This document shows positions 1 to 7,273 of a stretch of 64,000 nucleotides of DNA, in pieces. The stretch lies in contig JBBQZO010000033.1 of assembly GCA_038207625.1 (NCBI GenBank), positions 1 to 64,000 of the forward strand, given 5' to 3'. Position 1 is the first letter of the stretch. Each line of letters starts with the position of its first letter. Both the position numbers and the translations under genes were made by a program. The DNA comes from JBBQZO01 sp038207625 (GTDB lineage: Bacteria > Pseudomonadota > Gammaproteobacteria > Burkholderiales > Burkholderiaceae_D). Under the pieces are notes generated by a model that did not search any database, had not been told where the DNA came from, and was given only the letters and a program-made list of their open reading frames with translations.

Positions 1-528
1 TATGTCGTGATGTTGATCAGTGCCGCCGCGACCGGATTCGCCAGCGCTGCCAGCAGTGAAGCCAAACTGGCCTACAACAGCGCCTACGAACTGGCCGCCG
101 CCGACTTCAACGTGGCGCGTGGCCAGTGCGACAGCGTCAGCGGTACGCCGAAGCAACTGTGCCTGGCGGTGGCGAAGGCGGCGCGTGTGCGCACCGAGGC
201 CAATGCCAAGGCGCAATACAAGAACACACTGAGCGCGCGCACGGTGGCGCGCAAGCAGATCGCCGAAGCGGACTTCGTCGTCGACAAGCTGCGCTGCGCC
301 AGCCAGAGCGGCAACGCGCAGGATGTCTGCGTCAAGCAGGCCCAGGCGACGCTGGTCGACAGCGTGGCCGACGCCAAAGCCGACAAGGCCGTCATCGAAG
401 CGCGCAGCAGTGCGCGCGAGGACAAATCGAACGCCGAATTCAAGGTCGCCGAGGAAAAATGCGGCGCGCTGGCCGGCCCCTCGCGCGAGGCCTGCGTGGC
501 CGCCGCCAAGGCCCAGTACGGAAAATAA
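1..528 (+). CDS. Secreted alanine-rich protein with three Cys-pair repeats (5' end outside window)
   Basis: The reading frame is open to the first base, and the visible start resembles the end of a signal peptide (hydrophobic, then Ala-Ser-Ala). The true start is therefore probably upstream; a GTG at 7 is possible but would leave no positively charged n-region. The mature part holds three copies of a roughly 58-residue unit. Each contains a Phe-containing segment and a cysteine pair spaced C-x10-C (for example around C-DSVSGTPKQL-C, C-ASQSGNAQDV-C and C-GALAGPSREA-C). Between the pairs lie Ala/Lys-rich, probably helical stretches. The even number of cysteines suggests one disulfide per repeat in the periplasm. 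No enzymatic motif is visible and I do not recognise a named family. The BON lipoprotein follows after an 81-nt gap, so both may belong to an envelope-stress group. Confidence 0.6.
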   Translation, partial: YVVMLISAAATGFASAASSEAKLAYNSAYELAAADFNVARGQCDSVSGTPKQLCLAVAKAARVRTEANAKAQYKNTLSARTVARKQIAEADFVVDKLRCASQSGNAQDVCVKQAQATLVDSVADAKADKAVIEARSSAREDKSNAEFKVAEEKCGALAGPSREACVAAAKAQYGK

Positions 529-609
529 TTGTTTCAAGCCTGCCGGCGCTGTGCCGGCCGCCGCGTTTCGCGCGGAAAACCGTTTTACCACCACTCTGAA
601 AGCCACATC

Positions 610-921
610 ATGAAAATCGCACAACGCGCAGTCACCTTCCTGTTCGCCGCCTCCATGCTCGGCCTGGCCGCTTGCGCCGCCACCCCGACCCACGAAGGCA
701 CCGGCGAGTACGTCGACGACACCGTCATCACCACCAAGGTCAAGGCCGAAATCTTCAATGAGCCATCGCTCAAATCGGCTGAAATCAATGTCGAAACCTT
801 CAAGGGCGAAGTGCAACTGAGCGGCTTCGTGTCGTCCCCGGCGGCCATCAGCAAAGCGATCGCGATCGCGCGCACCGTCAAAGGTGTGCATGGCGTAAAA
901 GATTCGATGCGCGTCAAGTAA
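610..921 (+). CDS. BON-domain lipoprotein
   Basis: A 103-residue protein with a lipoprotein signal peptide ending in a Leu-Ala-Ala-Cys lipobox near residue 21, followed by a single BON domain (about residues 36-103). The domain shows the usual pattern: a VITTKVKAEI helix, an INVETFKGEVQLSGFV strand pair and a closing VKGVHGVKDSMRV segment. BON domains of the OsmY/DolP type bind phospholipid surfaces and support envelope integrity; this short single-domain form is probably anchored in the outer membrane. ATG at 610 is chosen because it starts the signal peptide; an in-frame extension to 529 has no signal sequence. A hairpin follows the stop. Confidence 0.85.
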   Translation: MKIAQRAVTFLFAASMLGLAACAATPTHEGTGEYVDDTVITTKVKAEIFNEPSLKSAEINVETFKGEVQLSGFVSSPAAISKAIAIARTVKGVHGVKDSMRVK

Positions 922-933
922 TTACCGTATCAT

Positions 934-957
934 CGGGCGCGCCGACTGGCGTGCCCG
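934..957 (+). terminator. Hairpin after the BON gene
   Basis: A 10-bp stem (CGGGCGCGCC paired with GGCGTGCCCG, one G-U wobble) with a 4-nt loop lies 12 nt after the BON stop codon. No T-run follows, so it is a weak or Rho-assisted terminator at best. Confidence 0.4.
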
Positions 958-1043
958 GGTCGCCCGGCGCCGCCACGGGCCGTGTGACAGACTGGCGCGC
1001 CGCGCGCCAATTCCCCCGCATTCCCCCCATTTTCTAGATAGTC

Positions 1044-2249
1044 ATGCCGATGAACCCGACTCCGTCCGATAGCGCACAGGCGCTCGCCGATCCCGTTGAT
1101 GGGAGGCCGCCCTGCGCGCCGCCGGCCGGCCCGCCGGACGGACAGGTAATCCCCATCGTGGCACAATTGCCGCTGCACGTGAATGCGCGCGGCCTGGCGC
1201 TGGGCATCATCGCCAGCGTCGCTTTCCTGTTCGCGCTGCAGTGGGCGCAAAAATTTCTGATTCCGTTGGTCGGTGGCATCTTCATCGCCTACACCCTCAA
1301 TCCGCTGGTGAACTGGCTGGCGCGGCGCGGCATCGCGCGCGCCATCGGCGCCACCATCGTCACACTGGGCCTGTTGGGCGCGGTGGTGGCGGTGGTGCCC
1401 ACCTTGTATGTGCAATTCCAGGCCATCGTCGAAGAGTTGCCCACCGCGACCCATAAATTGTCCCATCTGGTCAAACAGACGCTGGCCCACCAGCCAGGCA
1501 CGATCGGCCAGATGCAGGCCGCCGCCAGCGAGATCGGGCTGGCCGCCGGCGCCGCGCCGGCCGGCCGCTCGGTGCGCCTGGCGCGCCTTGACGGCGGCGG
1601 TTTTCAGGTGCTCGACTGGGTCTGGGCCGGTTCGATCGGGGTGCTCGGTTTCGTTGCCCAGGCGCTCACCGTGCTGTTCCTGGTATATTTTCTGCTGCTC
1701 ACAGGCGACACCTTCAAACGCAAGCTGGTCAAGCTGACCGGGCCATCGCTGCGCCAAAAGAAGATCACCGTCAACATCCTCGAAGAGATCAACAGCAAAA
1801 TTCAAGGCTATATGGGCATGCTGCTGCTCACCAATGTCTTGCTGGCCTTGCTGCTGTGGGTCGCGCTGCGTCTGGTGGGGCTGCAAAACGCCGGCGCCTG
1901 GGCGGTCGCGGCCGGCTTCTTTCATATCATGCCCTACATCGGCCCCTTGCTGATCACGGGCGCCATCGCACTGGTGGCGTTTTTGCAGTTTGAATCGGTG
2001 AACATGGTGTTGCTGGTGGTGGCCATCTCGCTGGGCATGGCGACGCTGGTGGGCACGCTGGTGACGACGTGGATGACGGGGCGCATCGCCAAGATGAATC
2101 CGGCCGCCGTGTTTGTCAGTCTGCTGTTCTGGGGCTGGTTGTGGGGCGTCTGGGGCATGCTGCTGGGCGTGCCCATCGTGGTGATCGTCAAAGTGGTGGC
2201 CGAACGCCTGGAAGGCATGGAGTTCGTCGCGCAGCTGCTGGGCGACTAG
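1044..2249 (+). CDS. AI-2E family transporter (PerM-like permease)
   Basis: A 401-residue polytopic membrane protein of the AI-2E exporter/PerM/TqsA family. After a Pro-rich cytoplasmic N-terminus (about residues 1-45) come two hydrophobic segments with the family signature around PLVGGIFIAYTLNPLVNWL. A soluble middle region follows (about 130-190), then a block of five or six membrane helices that includes YFLLLTGDTFKRKLVKL and FFHIMPYIGPLLITG. The family exports small molecules or ions (autoinducer-2 in TqsA, Na+/H+ in some members); the substrate cannot be read from sequence. A second ATG at 1050 is an alternative start. It appears monocistronic, between the BON gene and a repeat-containing intergenic region. 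Confidence 0.85.
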   Translation: MPMNPTPSDSAQALADPVDGRPPCAPPAGPPDGQVIPIVAQLPLHVNARGLALGIIASVAFLFALQWAQKFLIPLVGGIFIAYTLNPLVNWLARRGIARAIGATIVTLGLLGAVVAVVPTLYVQFQAIVEELPTATHKLSHLVKQTLAHQPGTIGQMQAAASEIGLAAGAAPAGRSVRLARLDGGGFQVLDWVWAGSIGVLGFVAQALTVLFLVYFLLLTGDTFKRKLVKLTGPSLRQKKITVNILEEINSKIQGYMGMLLLTNVLLALLLWVALRLVGLQNAGAWAVAAGFFHIMPYIGPLLITGAIALVAFLQFESVNMVLLVVAISLGMATLVGTLVTTWMTGRIAKMNPAAVFVSLLFWGWLWGVWGMLLGVPIVVIVKVVAERLEGMEFVAQLLGD

Positions 2250-2485
2250 CCGCGTCACACCATACACGGGCGGCGCGCGCTGCCCAATCGCTTGCGCCGC
2301 ACCGCAGCAAGCAATGCCGTCGTGCTCCCCACACGGCAGTGCTTCGCCATTGCCGCCGCATCGCGGCGCCGCACGGCAGTGGCGTCGCATGACTGTCATT
2401 GCCGACTATCCCGCGCAGCGCCACGCCGCACGCGCGCATGCCGCCAGCGCCGGTTTCGCCGCATCGCGCCATCGCGCCGCCGCGC

Positions 2486-2537
2486 CATCGCCCCATCAGC
2501 CCATCGCCCCATCGCCCCATCGCCCCATCGACCCATC
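2486..2537. repeat. Octamer tandem array (CATCGCCC) abutting the DUF1302 promoter
   Basis: Six consecutive 8-bp units (2486-2533), mostly CATCGCCC with CATCAGCC and CATCGACC variants, then a partial seventh that runs into the GGACC of the operator at 2538. It lies in the 459-nt gap between the permease and the DUF1302 gene. The rest of that gap, upstream of the array, shows no gene. Confidence 0.9.
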
Positions 2538-2591
2538 GGACCAGCGCTTTCGCTGCAATGACCTGTCGCGCCATCGTCGTTTCCTTACTAT
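2538..2591 (+). promoter_or_regulatory. Shared regulon promoter, copy A (DUF1302 operon)
   Basis: GGACC at 2538-2542, TTTCG at 2548-2552, ATGACCTGTC at 2558-2567, then exactly 18 nt and a -10 box TACTAT at 2586-2591. The two GACC elements are 21 nt apart, as direct repeats of an AraC-type activator would be; the downstream one sits where a -35 box is expected. The same arrangement is found at six other places in this window. The leader to the DUF1302 start codon is about 117 nt. Confidence 0.8.
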
Positions 2592-2708
2592 CACTTCCAT
2601 CACTGCGCGAGGGCCGCGCCGCCTCCGTTGCCGCCGCCAGGCGCGCCACGCTGCCGGCCAAGCCTGGCAGCGCAAGTGGAAAACTATAACCAGAGGAGAT
2701 GGCAGAGC

Positions 2709-4661
2709 ATGAAACGAGCAATCAAACAACGGCAGTTGGCCTTGCGTGCGGTAGCCCTTGCGGCCGCGCTGTGCGCCGCCGCTGCGGCGCAGGCGGGCGA
2801 GATCGCGACCGACAATGCGGATCTGACGGTGCGCTTCGATAACACCATCAAGTACAACTACGGCTATCGCACCAGCGCCCAGAACGCGGCGTTGCTGAAA
2901 ACGGTCAACTCGGACGATGGCGACCGCAACTTCAACAAGGGCACCGTATCGAACCGGCTCGACCTGCTCTCCGAATTCGATCTGGTCTACAAGAAGAACA
3001 TGGGCTTTCGCGTCAGCGCGGCCGGCTGGGCCGACGGCGCCTATGGCAGCCTCGATAACACCAACCTGGCCAGCTCGAACCACGTCGACAGCGCCGGCAA
3101 GCCGGCCTACGGCCTGTCCGATTACGCCAAGCGCTACCACAAGGGGCCATCCGGCGAAGTGCTCGACGCGTTCGTGTTTGCCAGCTTCGAAGTGGGCGAC
3201 ACGCCCGTCAACGTCAAGCTAGGTCAGCACACCTTGTACTGGGGCGAAAGCCTGCTCTCGCCTATCCACGGCGTCAACTACGGGCAGTCGCCGCTGGACC
3301 TGATCAAGGGCTATTCGGTGCCCGGCTCGGACGCCAAGGAATTGTTCCTGCCGCGTCAGGCAGTCTCGACCCAGTTTTCGCCCACCCCGGAACTGTCGAT
3401 CGCGGCCCAGTATTTCCTGAACTGGAAGCCGGCCCGTTTGCCGGAGTTGGGCTCCTTCCTCGGCTTTTACGACTACGCCTTCCAGGGTGCGGAAACGTTC
3501 AACCTGTCCGGCCTGGGTCTGCCCAATGCCGTCAAGCGGGTCGACAGCAGGCCGTCGCAAAGCGGCGACTTCGGTGTCGCGGCGCGCTGGAGCCCGGCCT
3601 GGCTTGATGGCACGCTCGGTCTGTACATGAGAAACACGTCCGACTTGCTGCCGCAGGCGAACCTGCGTCTGGCCGGTGTGCCGTCGGCGCTGTTCGGCCA
3701 GTCCGATGCACGGGTCGGCGCTGCTGCGCAAGCGGCCGCCGCCGCCGTGCTCGGTGCCGGCGGCACGCCGGCGGCGGCCCAGGCGGCGGCGCAGAAGGCG
3801 GGCGCTGCCACCGCCACCGCCGTTGGCAACGGCGCCTGCGCCGCCGCCATTCCCGGTTCGGCCGTGGTGGCCGGCAATTGCCTGTTCTATCCGAAAGCCT
3901 TGGGCGCCACCAGCCAGTACCAGCTCGAATACGCGGGCAATATCGACGTGTTCGGCATCTCGCTGTCGAAGAGCGTGGCCGGCGTCGCCGTCGGCGCGGA
4001 GCTGAACTATCGGCGCAATATGCCGCTGAACAGCTCGCCCGCCTTGCTGATGCCGGTCGGGACCAATCCGGCCATCATCGCCGGCCTGAATGCCCAGCTT
4101 AAAGGTCAGCTGATCGTGACGGCGGCCGACTTGCCGATCGAAGGCGAAGTGAGCGGCGCGCGCGGCAACACCCTCCACGGCGTGCTCAATTTCCTCGGCT
4201 CGACGGCCAAGACGCCGCTGTTTGATGCGTCGAGCTGGCTGGCCGAGTTCACCTGGAACCGGGTGCAGGCAGTCACCTCCGGCGCCGCCTTCTACAAGGG
4301 GCGCGACAGCTACACCGGGATCGACAAGGTCAGCCACGATTTTCTGGGCCTGGCGGTCAATTTCACGCCGACCTGGTTCCAGGTGCTGCCGGGCGTGGAC
4401 CTGTCGGCGCCGCTTAGCTACAGCGTGGGCTTGCACGGCAATTCGGCGGTCCAGTCCGGTGGCAACAAGAACGCCGGTAACTACGCGCTGGGTCTGGGCT
4501 TGGACATCTACCAGAAATATCGCATCGACTTGAAATACGTGGACTTCTTCGGCCCGCTGGCGGTCGACCCGGTCAGTGGCGCCGTCACCTCCAGCGCCGG
4601 GGTGATCCCGCTGCTCAAAGACCGCGGCTTTGTCGCGCTCACTTTCAAAACCACCTTCTGA
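2709..4661 (+). CDS. DUF1302 family outer-membrane-type protein
   Basis: A 650-residue protein with a cleavable signal peptide (about residues 1-30, ending Ala-Gln-Ala) and many short amphipathic strands with aromatic ends. It terminates in FVALTFKTTF, the terminal-Phe signal of outer-membrane beta-barrels. DUF1302 proteins are usually encoded directly before DUF1329 proteins, as here (15-nt gap), often with RND/MMPL exporters, and are thought to handle hydrophobic substrates at the outer membrane. An unusual Ala-rich stretch (about residues 335-395) with two Cys residues interrupts the repeats. ATG 2709 is chosen because of the GAGGAGA ribosome site 10-16 nt upstream and the signal peptide; the frame extends further upstream without support. 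First gene of a five-gene operon driven by regulon promoter A. Confidence 0.85.
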   Translation: MKRAIKQRQLALRAVALAAALCAAAAAQAGEIATDNADLTVRFDNTIKYNYGYRTSAQNAALLKTVNSDDGDRNFNKGTVSNRLDLLSEFDLVYKKNMGFRVSAAGWADGAYGSLDNTNLASSNHVDSAGKPAYGLSDYAKRYHKGPSGEVLDAFVFASFEVGDTPVNVKLGQHTLYWGESLLSPIHGVNYGQSPLDLIKGYSVPGSDAKELFLPRQAVSTQFSPTPELSIAAQYFLNWKPARLPELGSFLGFYDYAFQGAETFNLSGLGLPNAVKRVDSRPSQSGDFGVAARWSPAWLDGTLGLYMRNTSDLLPQANLRLAGVPSALFGQSDARVGAAAQAAAAAVLGAGGTPAAAQAAAQKAGAATATAVGNGACAAAIPGSAVVAGNCLFYPKALGATSQYQLEYAGNIDVFGISLSKSVAGVAVGAELNYRRNMPLNSSPALLMPVGTNPAIIAGLNAQLKGQLIVTAADLPIEGEVSGARGNTLHGVLNFLGSTAKTPLFDASSWLAEFTWNRVQAVTSGAAFYKGRDSYTGIDKVSHDFLGLAVNFTPTWFQVLPGVDLSAPLSYSVGLHGNSAVQSGGNKNAGNYALGLGLDIYQKYRIDLKYVDFFGPLAVDPVSGAVTSSAGVIPLLKDRGFVALTFKTTF

Positions 4662-4676
4662 CGCACGGAGAAAAGC

Positions 4677-6032
4677 ATGATGTTCAACACGACTGTATTG
4701 GTCGCCGCACTGGCGGCGGCGAACCTGGCGCAAGCGGGCGTCTCGCCTGACGAGGCGAAGCAACTGGGCGCCAATCTGACCGCCGTCGGCGCGGAAAAAG
4801 CCGGCAACAAGGACGGCACCATCCCCGACTACACGGGCGGGCTGACCAGCGCGCCGGCCGCCTTCGTCAAGGGCAGCGGCATGCGCCCCGATCCGTACGC
4901 GGCCGACAAACCGCGCCTGGTGATCACCGGGAAAACCGTGGCCGGCCAGGAAGACAAGCTCACCGCCGGCACGCGCGAGCTGCTGAAACGCTTTCCGAGC
5001 TATCGCGTCGATGTGTACCCGACCCGGCGCAGCGTCAACTATCCAAAGCTGCAGATCGAAAACACGGCCAAGAATGCGCTGGCGGCCAAGGCCGTCGACG
5101 GCGGCGTCGGGCTGGAAAACGCCTTGTCCGGCGTGCCGTTCCCGATCCCCAAGACGGGCGCCGAAGTGATGTGGAACCACCTGTTGCGCTATCAGGGCCA
5201 CGCGATGTTCCTCAAGTATGACTCGTGGAATATCGACGCCTCGGGCGTACCGACGCTGGCCACGACGGGCGAGATCTACGAAGAATTCCCGCTGTCGGAC
5301 CCCAAGCACAACGAGGTGGCCAAGCAGTCCGACGTGTTCTTCCGCACCAAGCTGGCCTACACCGCGCCGGCCCGCCGCGCCGGCGAAGCGCTGATGGTGT
5401 TTGACGCCGTCAATCCGCTGAACCAGGCGCGCCGCGTCTGGCAATACCTGCCCGGCCAGCGCCGCGTCAAGCTCGCACCGGACGTGGCCTACGATACGCC
5501 GAACCCTGGCTCGGCCGGCGCCTCGACCTACGACGACGCCTGGGTGTTCAACGGCGCGCTCGACCGCTTCGACTTCAAACTGGTCGGCAAGAAGGAAATG
5601 ATCGTGCCGTACAACGCCTACAAACTGGCGTATCACCCGGTGGTGGCCGACATCACCAAGCCGAACCACATCAACCCGGACCTGTTGCGCTGGGAGCTGC
5701 ATCGCGTGTGGGTGGTCGAGGCGACGCTGAAACCGGGCAAGCGCCATATCTACAGCCGGCGCACCTTCTACATCGACGAAGACAGCTGGGTCGCCGTCGC
5801 GTCCGATGAGTACGACGGTCGCGGCCAGTTGTACCGTGCCTCGTTCGACCACATGACGTTCTCGTATGACGTGCAGGCGGTCGCTTCGGGCAACCACATG
5901 ATTTACGACTTCGTCAGTGGTAGCTACAACATCGCCGGCGTGTCCGGCCATTCGGGTGGGCTGAAATACATCGGTCCCCTGAAAGCGAACGACTGGTCGG
6001 CCGACGCGCTGGCCGGCTCCGGCGTGCGCTAA
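4677..6032 (+). CDS. DUF1329 family periplasmic protein
   Basis: A 451-residue protein with a short signal peptide (ending Ala-Gln-Ala near residue 21) and the DUF1329 body. Typical motifs include YPTRRSVNYP, NHLLRYQGHAMF, RRVWQYLPGQRRVKLAP and RRTFYIDEDSW. The fold resembles outer-membrane lipoprotein carriers of the LolB kind, so a role in shuttling a lipid-like substrate across the periplasm between the RND pump and the DUF1302 barrel is plausible, though this is inference. A CGGAGA ribosome site precedes ATG 4677. The gene lies 15 nt after the DUF1302 stop; 110 nt with a GC hairpin separate it from the YCF48-like gene. Confidence 0.85.
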   Translation: MMFNTTVLVAALAAANLAQAGVSPDEAKQLGANLTAVGAEKAGNKDGTIPDYTGGLTSAPAAFVKGSGMRPDPYAADKPRLVITGKTVAGQEDKLTAGTRELLKRFPSYRVDVYPTRRSVNYPKLQIENTAKNALAAKAVDGGVGLENALSGVPFPIPKTGAEVMWNHLLRYQGHAMFLKYDSWNIDASGVPTLATTGEIYEEFPLSDPKHNEVAKQSDVFFRTKLAYTAPARRAGEALMVFDAVNPLNQARRVWQYLPGQRRVKLAPDVAYDTPNPGSAGASTYDDAWVFNGALDRFDFKLVGKKEMIVPYNAYKLAYHPVVADITKPNHINPDLLRWELHRVWVVEATLKPGKRHIYSRRTFYIDEDSWVAVASDEYDGRGQLYRASFDHMTFSYDVQAVASGNHMIYDFVSGSYNIAGVSGHSGGLKYIGPLKANDWSADALAGSGVR

Positions 6033-6041
6033 GCAAACAGT

Positions 6042-6068
6042 GCCGGCGCACGCACAGACGGCGCCGGC
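6042..6068 (+). other. GC-rich hairpin inside the DUF1302 operon
   Basis: An 8-bp perfect stem (GCCGGCGC with GCGCCGGC) around an 11-nt loop begins 10 nt after the DUF1329 stop. No T-run follows and the operon continues, so it may tune mRNA stability between the outer-membrane genes and the downstream genes. Confidence 0.4.
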
Positions 6069-6142
6069 CGTACCGAGTCTCGTTTTGCCGCCGTCTGTCC
6101 AATCTTCTCCGGTCATTCGGCGGTCTTTTTTGCGTACAGAAT

Positions 6143-7201
6143 ATGAACCCCCATTCCTGGATGTCGCGCAGCCTGCTGGCGTGCGCTTTGCTGACGCTGC
6201 AGGGCGCAGCCGCCTGCGCGCCGTTTGACGACGTGCTCGATACGCCGTCGCAGGCCAGCGCGCTGGCCGCCCAAGCGCTGATCAACGGCGTGGCGCACGC
6301 CGGCACGCGCCTGGTGGCAGTGGGCCAGCGCGGCCACATTGTGTTTTCCGACGACCAGGGCAAGCACTGGACCCAGGCCAAGGTGCCGGTCAGCGTCGAT
6401 CTGGTGGCACTGTGTTTTCCGACCCCCTTGCTCGGTTGGGCGGTTGGCCACGACGGCGTGGTGCTGCATAGCTTTGATGGCGGCGCCAGCTGGATCCGCC
6501 AGCTCGACGGCCGCTCGGCCGCCGCCATCCTCAGCGAGGCCGCCAGCGCTCCCGACGCGAGCGAGGCGCAGCGCGCCGACGCCAAAAAAATGGTGGCGCA
6601 GGGTCCGGACAAGCCGTTTCTGGACGTCTGGTTCGACAGCGCCACCAGCGGTTTCGTGGTCGGCGCATTCAACCTGATTTTCCACACCGACGACGGCGGG
6701 CGCAGCTGGACCCCGTGGAGCGCGCGCAGCGCCAACCCCAAGGGCTTCCACCTGAACGCCGTGCGCACCATCGGTGGCGACACCTATGCGGTCGGCGAGC
6801 AGGGCCTGGTGGTCAAGCTGGCCAAGGGCGCCGACCATTTTGAAGCACTGGTCACGCCGTATCAGGGCAGCTATTTCGGCGTCGTCGGCCATCACGGCGT
6901 GCTGATCGTGTACGGCTTGCGCGGCAATGCCTACCGCAGCGTCGATGCGGGACGCAGCTGGCAGAAGGTCGACACCGGCACCCAGGTCGGCCTGACCGCC
7001 GCCAGCGTGCTGCCCGACGGGCGTTTTGTGCTCGTCAGCGGCGCCGGCCAGGTGCTGCAAAGCGGCGACGGCGGCGCCAATTTCCAGCTGGTGCGCGGCG
7101 CCAAAGCGGCACCGGCGTCTGGCGTCGTCGCGCTGGGCGGCGACGCCTTGCTGCTGGGCGGCTTGCGCGGTCTGCGCACGCAAAGTGTGCTCCCCAATTA
7201 A
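6143..7201 (+). CDS. YCF48/BNR-repeat periplasmic beta-propeller protein
   Basis: A 352-residue protein with a signal peptide (about 1-25) and repeated BNR/Asp-box-like motifs such as SDDQGKHWTQ, SFDGGASWIR, TDDGGRSWTP, SVDAGRSWQK and SGDGGANF. These mark a seven-bladed propeller of the YCF48 (photosystem II assembly factor-like) family. In non-photosynthetic bacteria this family regularly accompanies DUF1302, DUF1329 and MMPL-type RND genes, so it is probably an assembly or binding partner of the exporter. ATG at 6143 lacks a strong ribosome site. The exporter follows after 72 nt on the same strand. Confidence 0.8.
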   Translation: MNPHSWMSRSLLACALLTLQGAAACAPFDDVLDTPSQASALAAQALINGVAHAGTRLVAVGQRGHIVFSDDQGKHWTQAKVPVSVDLVALCFPTPLLGWAVGHDGVVLHSFDGGASWIRQLDGRSAAAILSEAASAPDASEAQRADAKKMVAQGPDKPFLDVWFDSATSGFVVGAFNLIFHTDDGGRSWTPWSARSANPKGFHLNAVRTIGGDTYAVGEQGLVVKLAKGADHFEALVTPYQGSYFGVVGHHGVLIVYGLRGNAYRSVDAGRSWQKVDTGTQVGLTAASVLPDGRFVLVSGAGQVLQSGDGGANFQLVRGAKAAPASGVVALGGDALLLGGLRGLRTQSVLPN

Positions 7202-7273
7202 ACATCAATCATAAGAAGAGCCGGGCCGCGCAGCAGTGCGCGGAGCCGACCTGACGCTACGAGAGAGACAGTC

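Noticed and set aside
2486..2537. Possible CRISPR array
   Set aside because: Units are only 8 bp and adjoin directly without spacers; no cas genes in the window.
3219..6116. 965-codon minus-strand frame over DUF1302 and DUF1329
   Set aside because: Arg/Gln/His-rich composition typical of antisense shadows; both plus-strand genes have signal peptides and family motifs.
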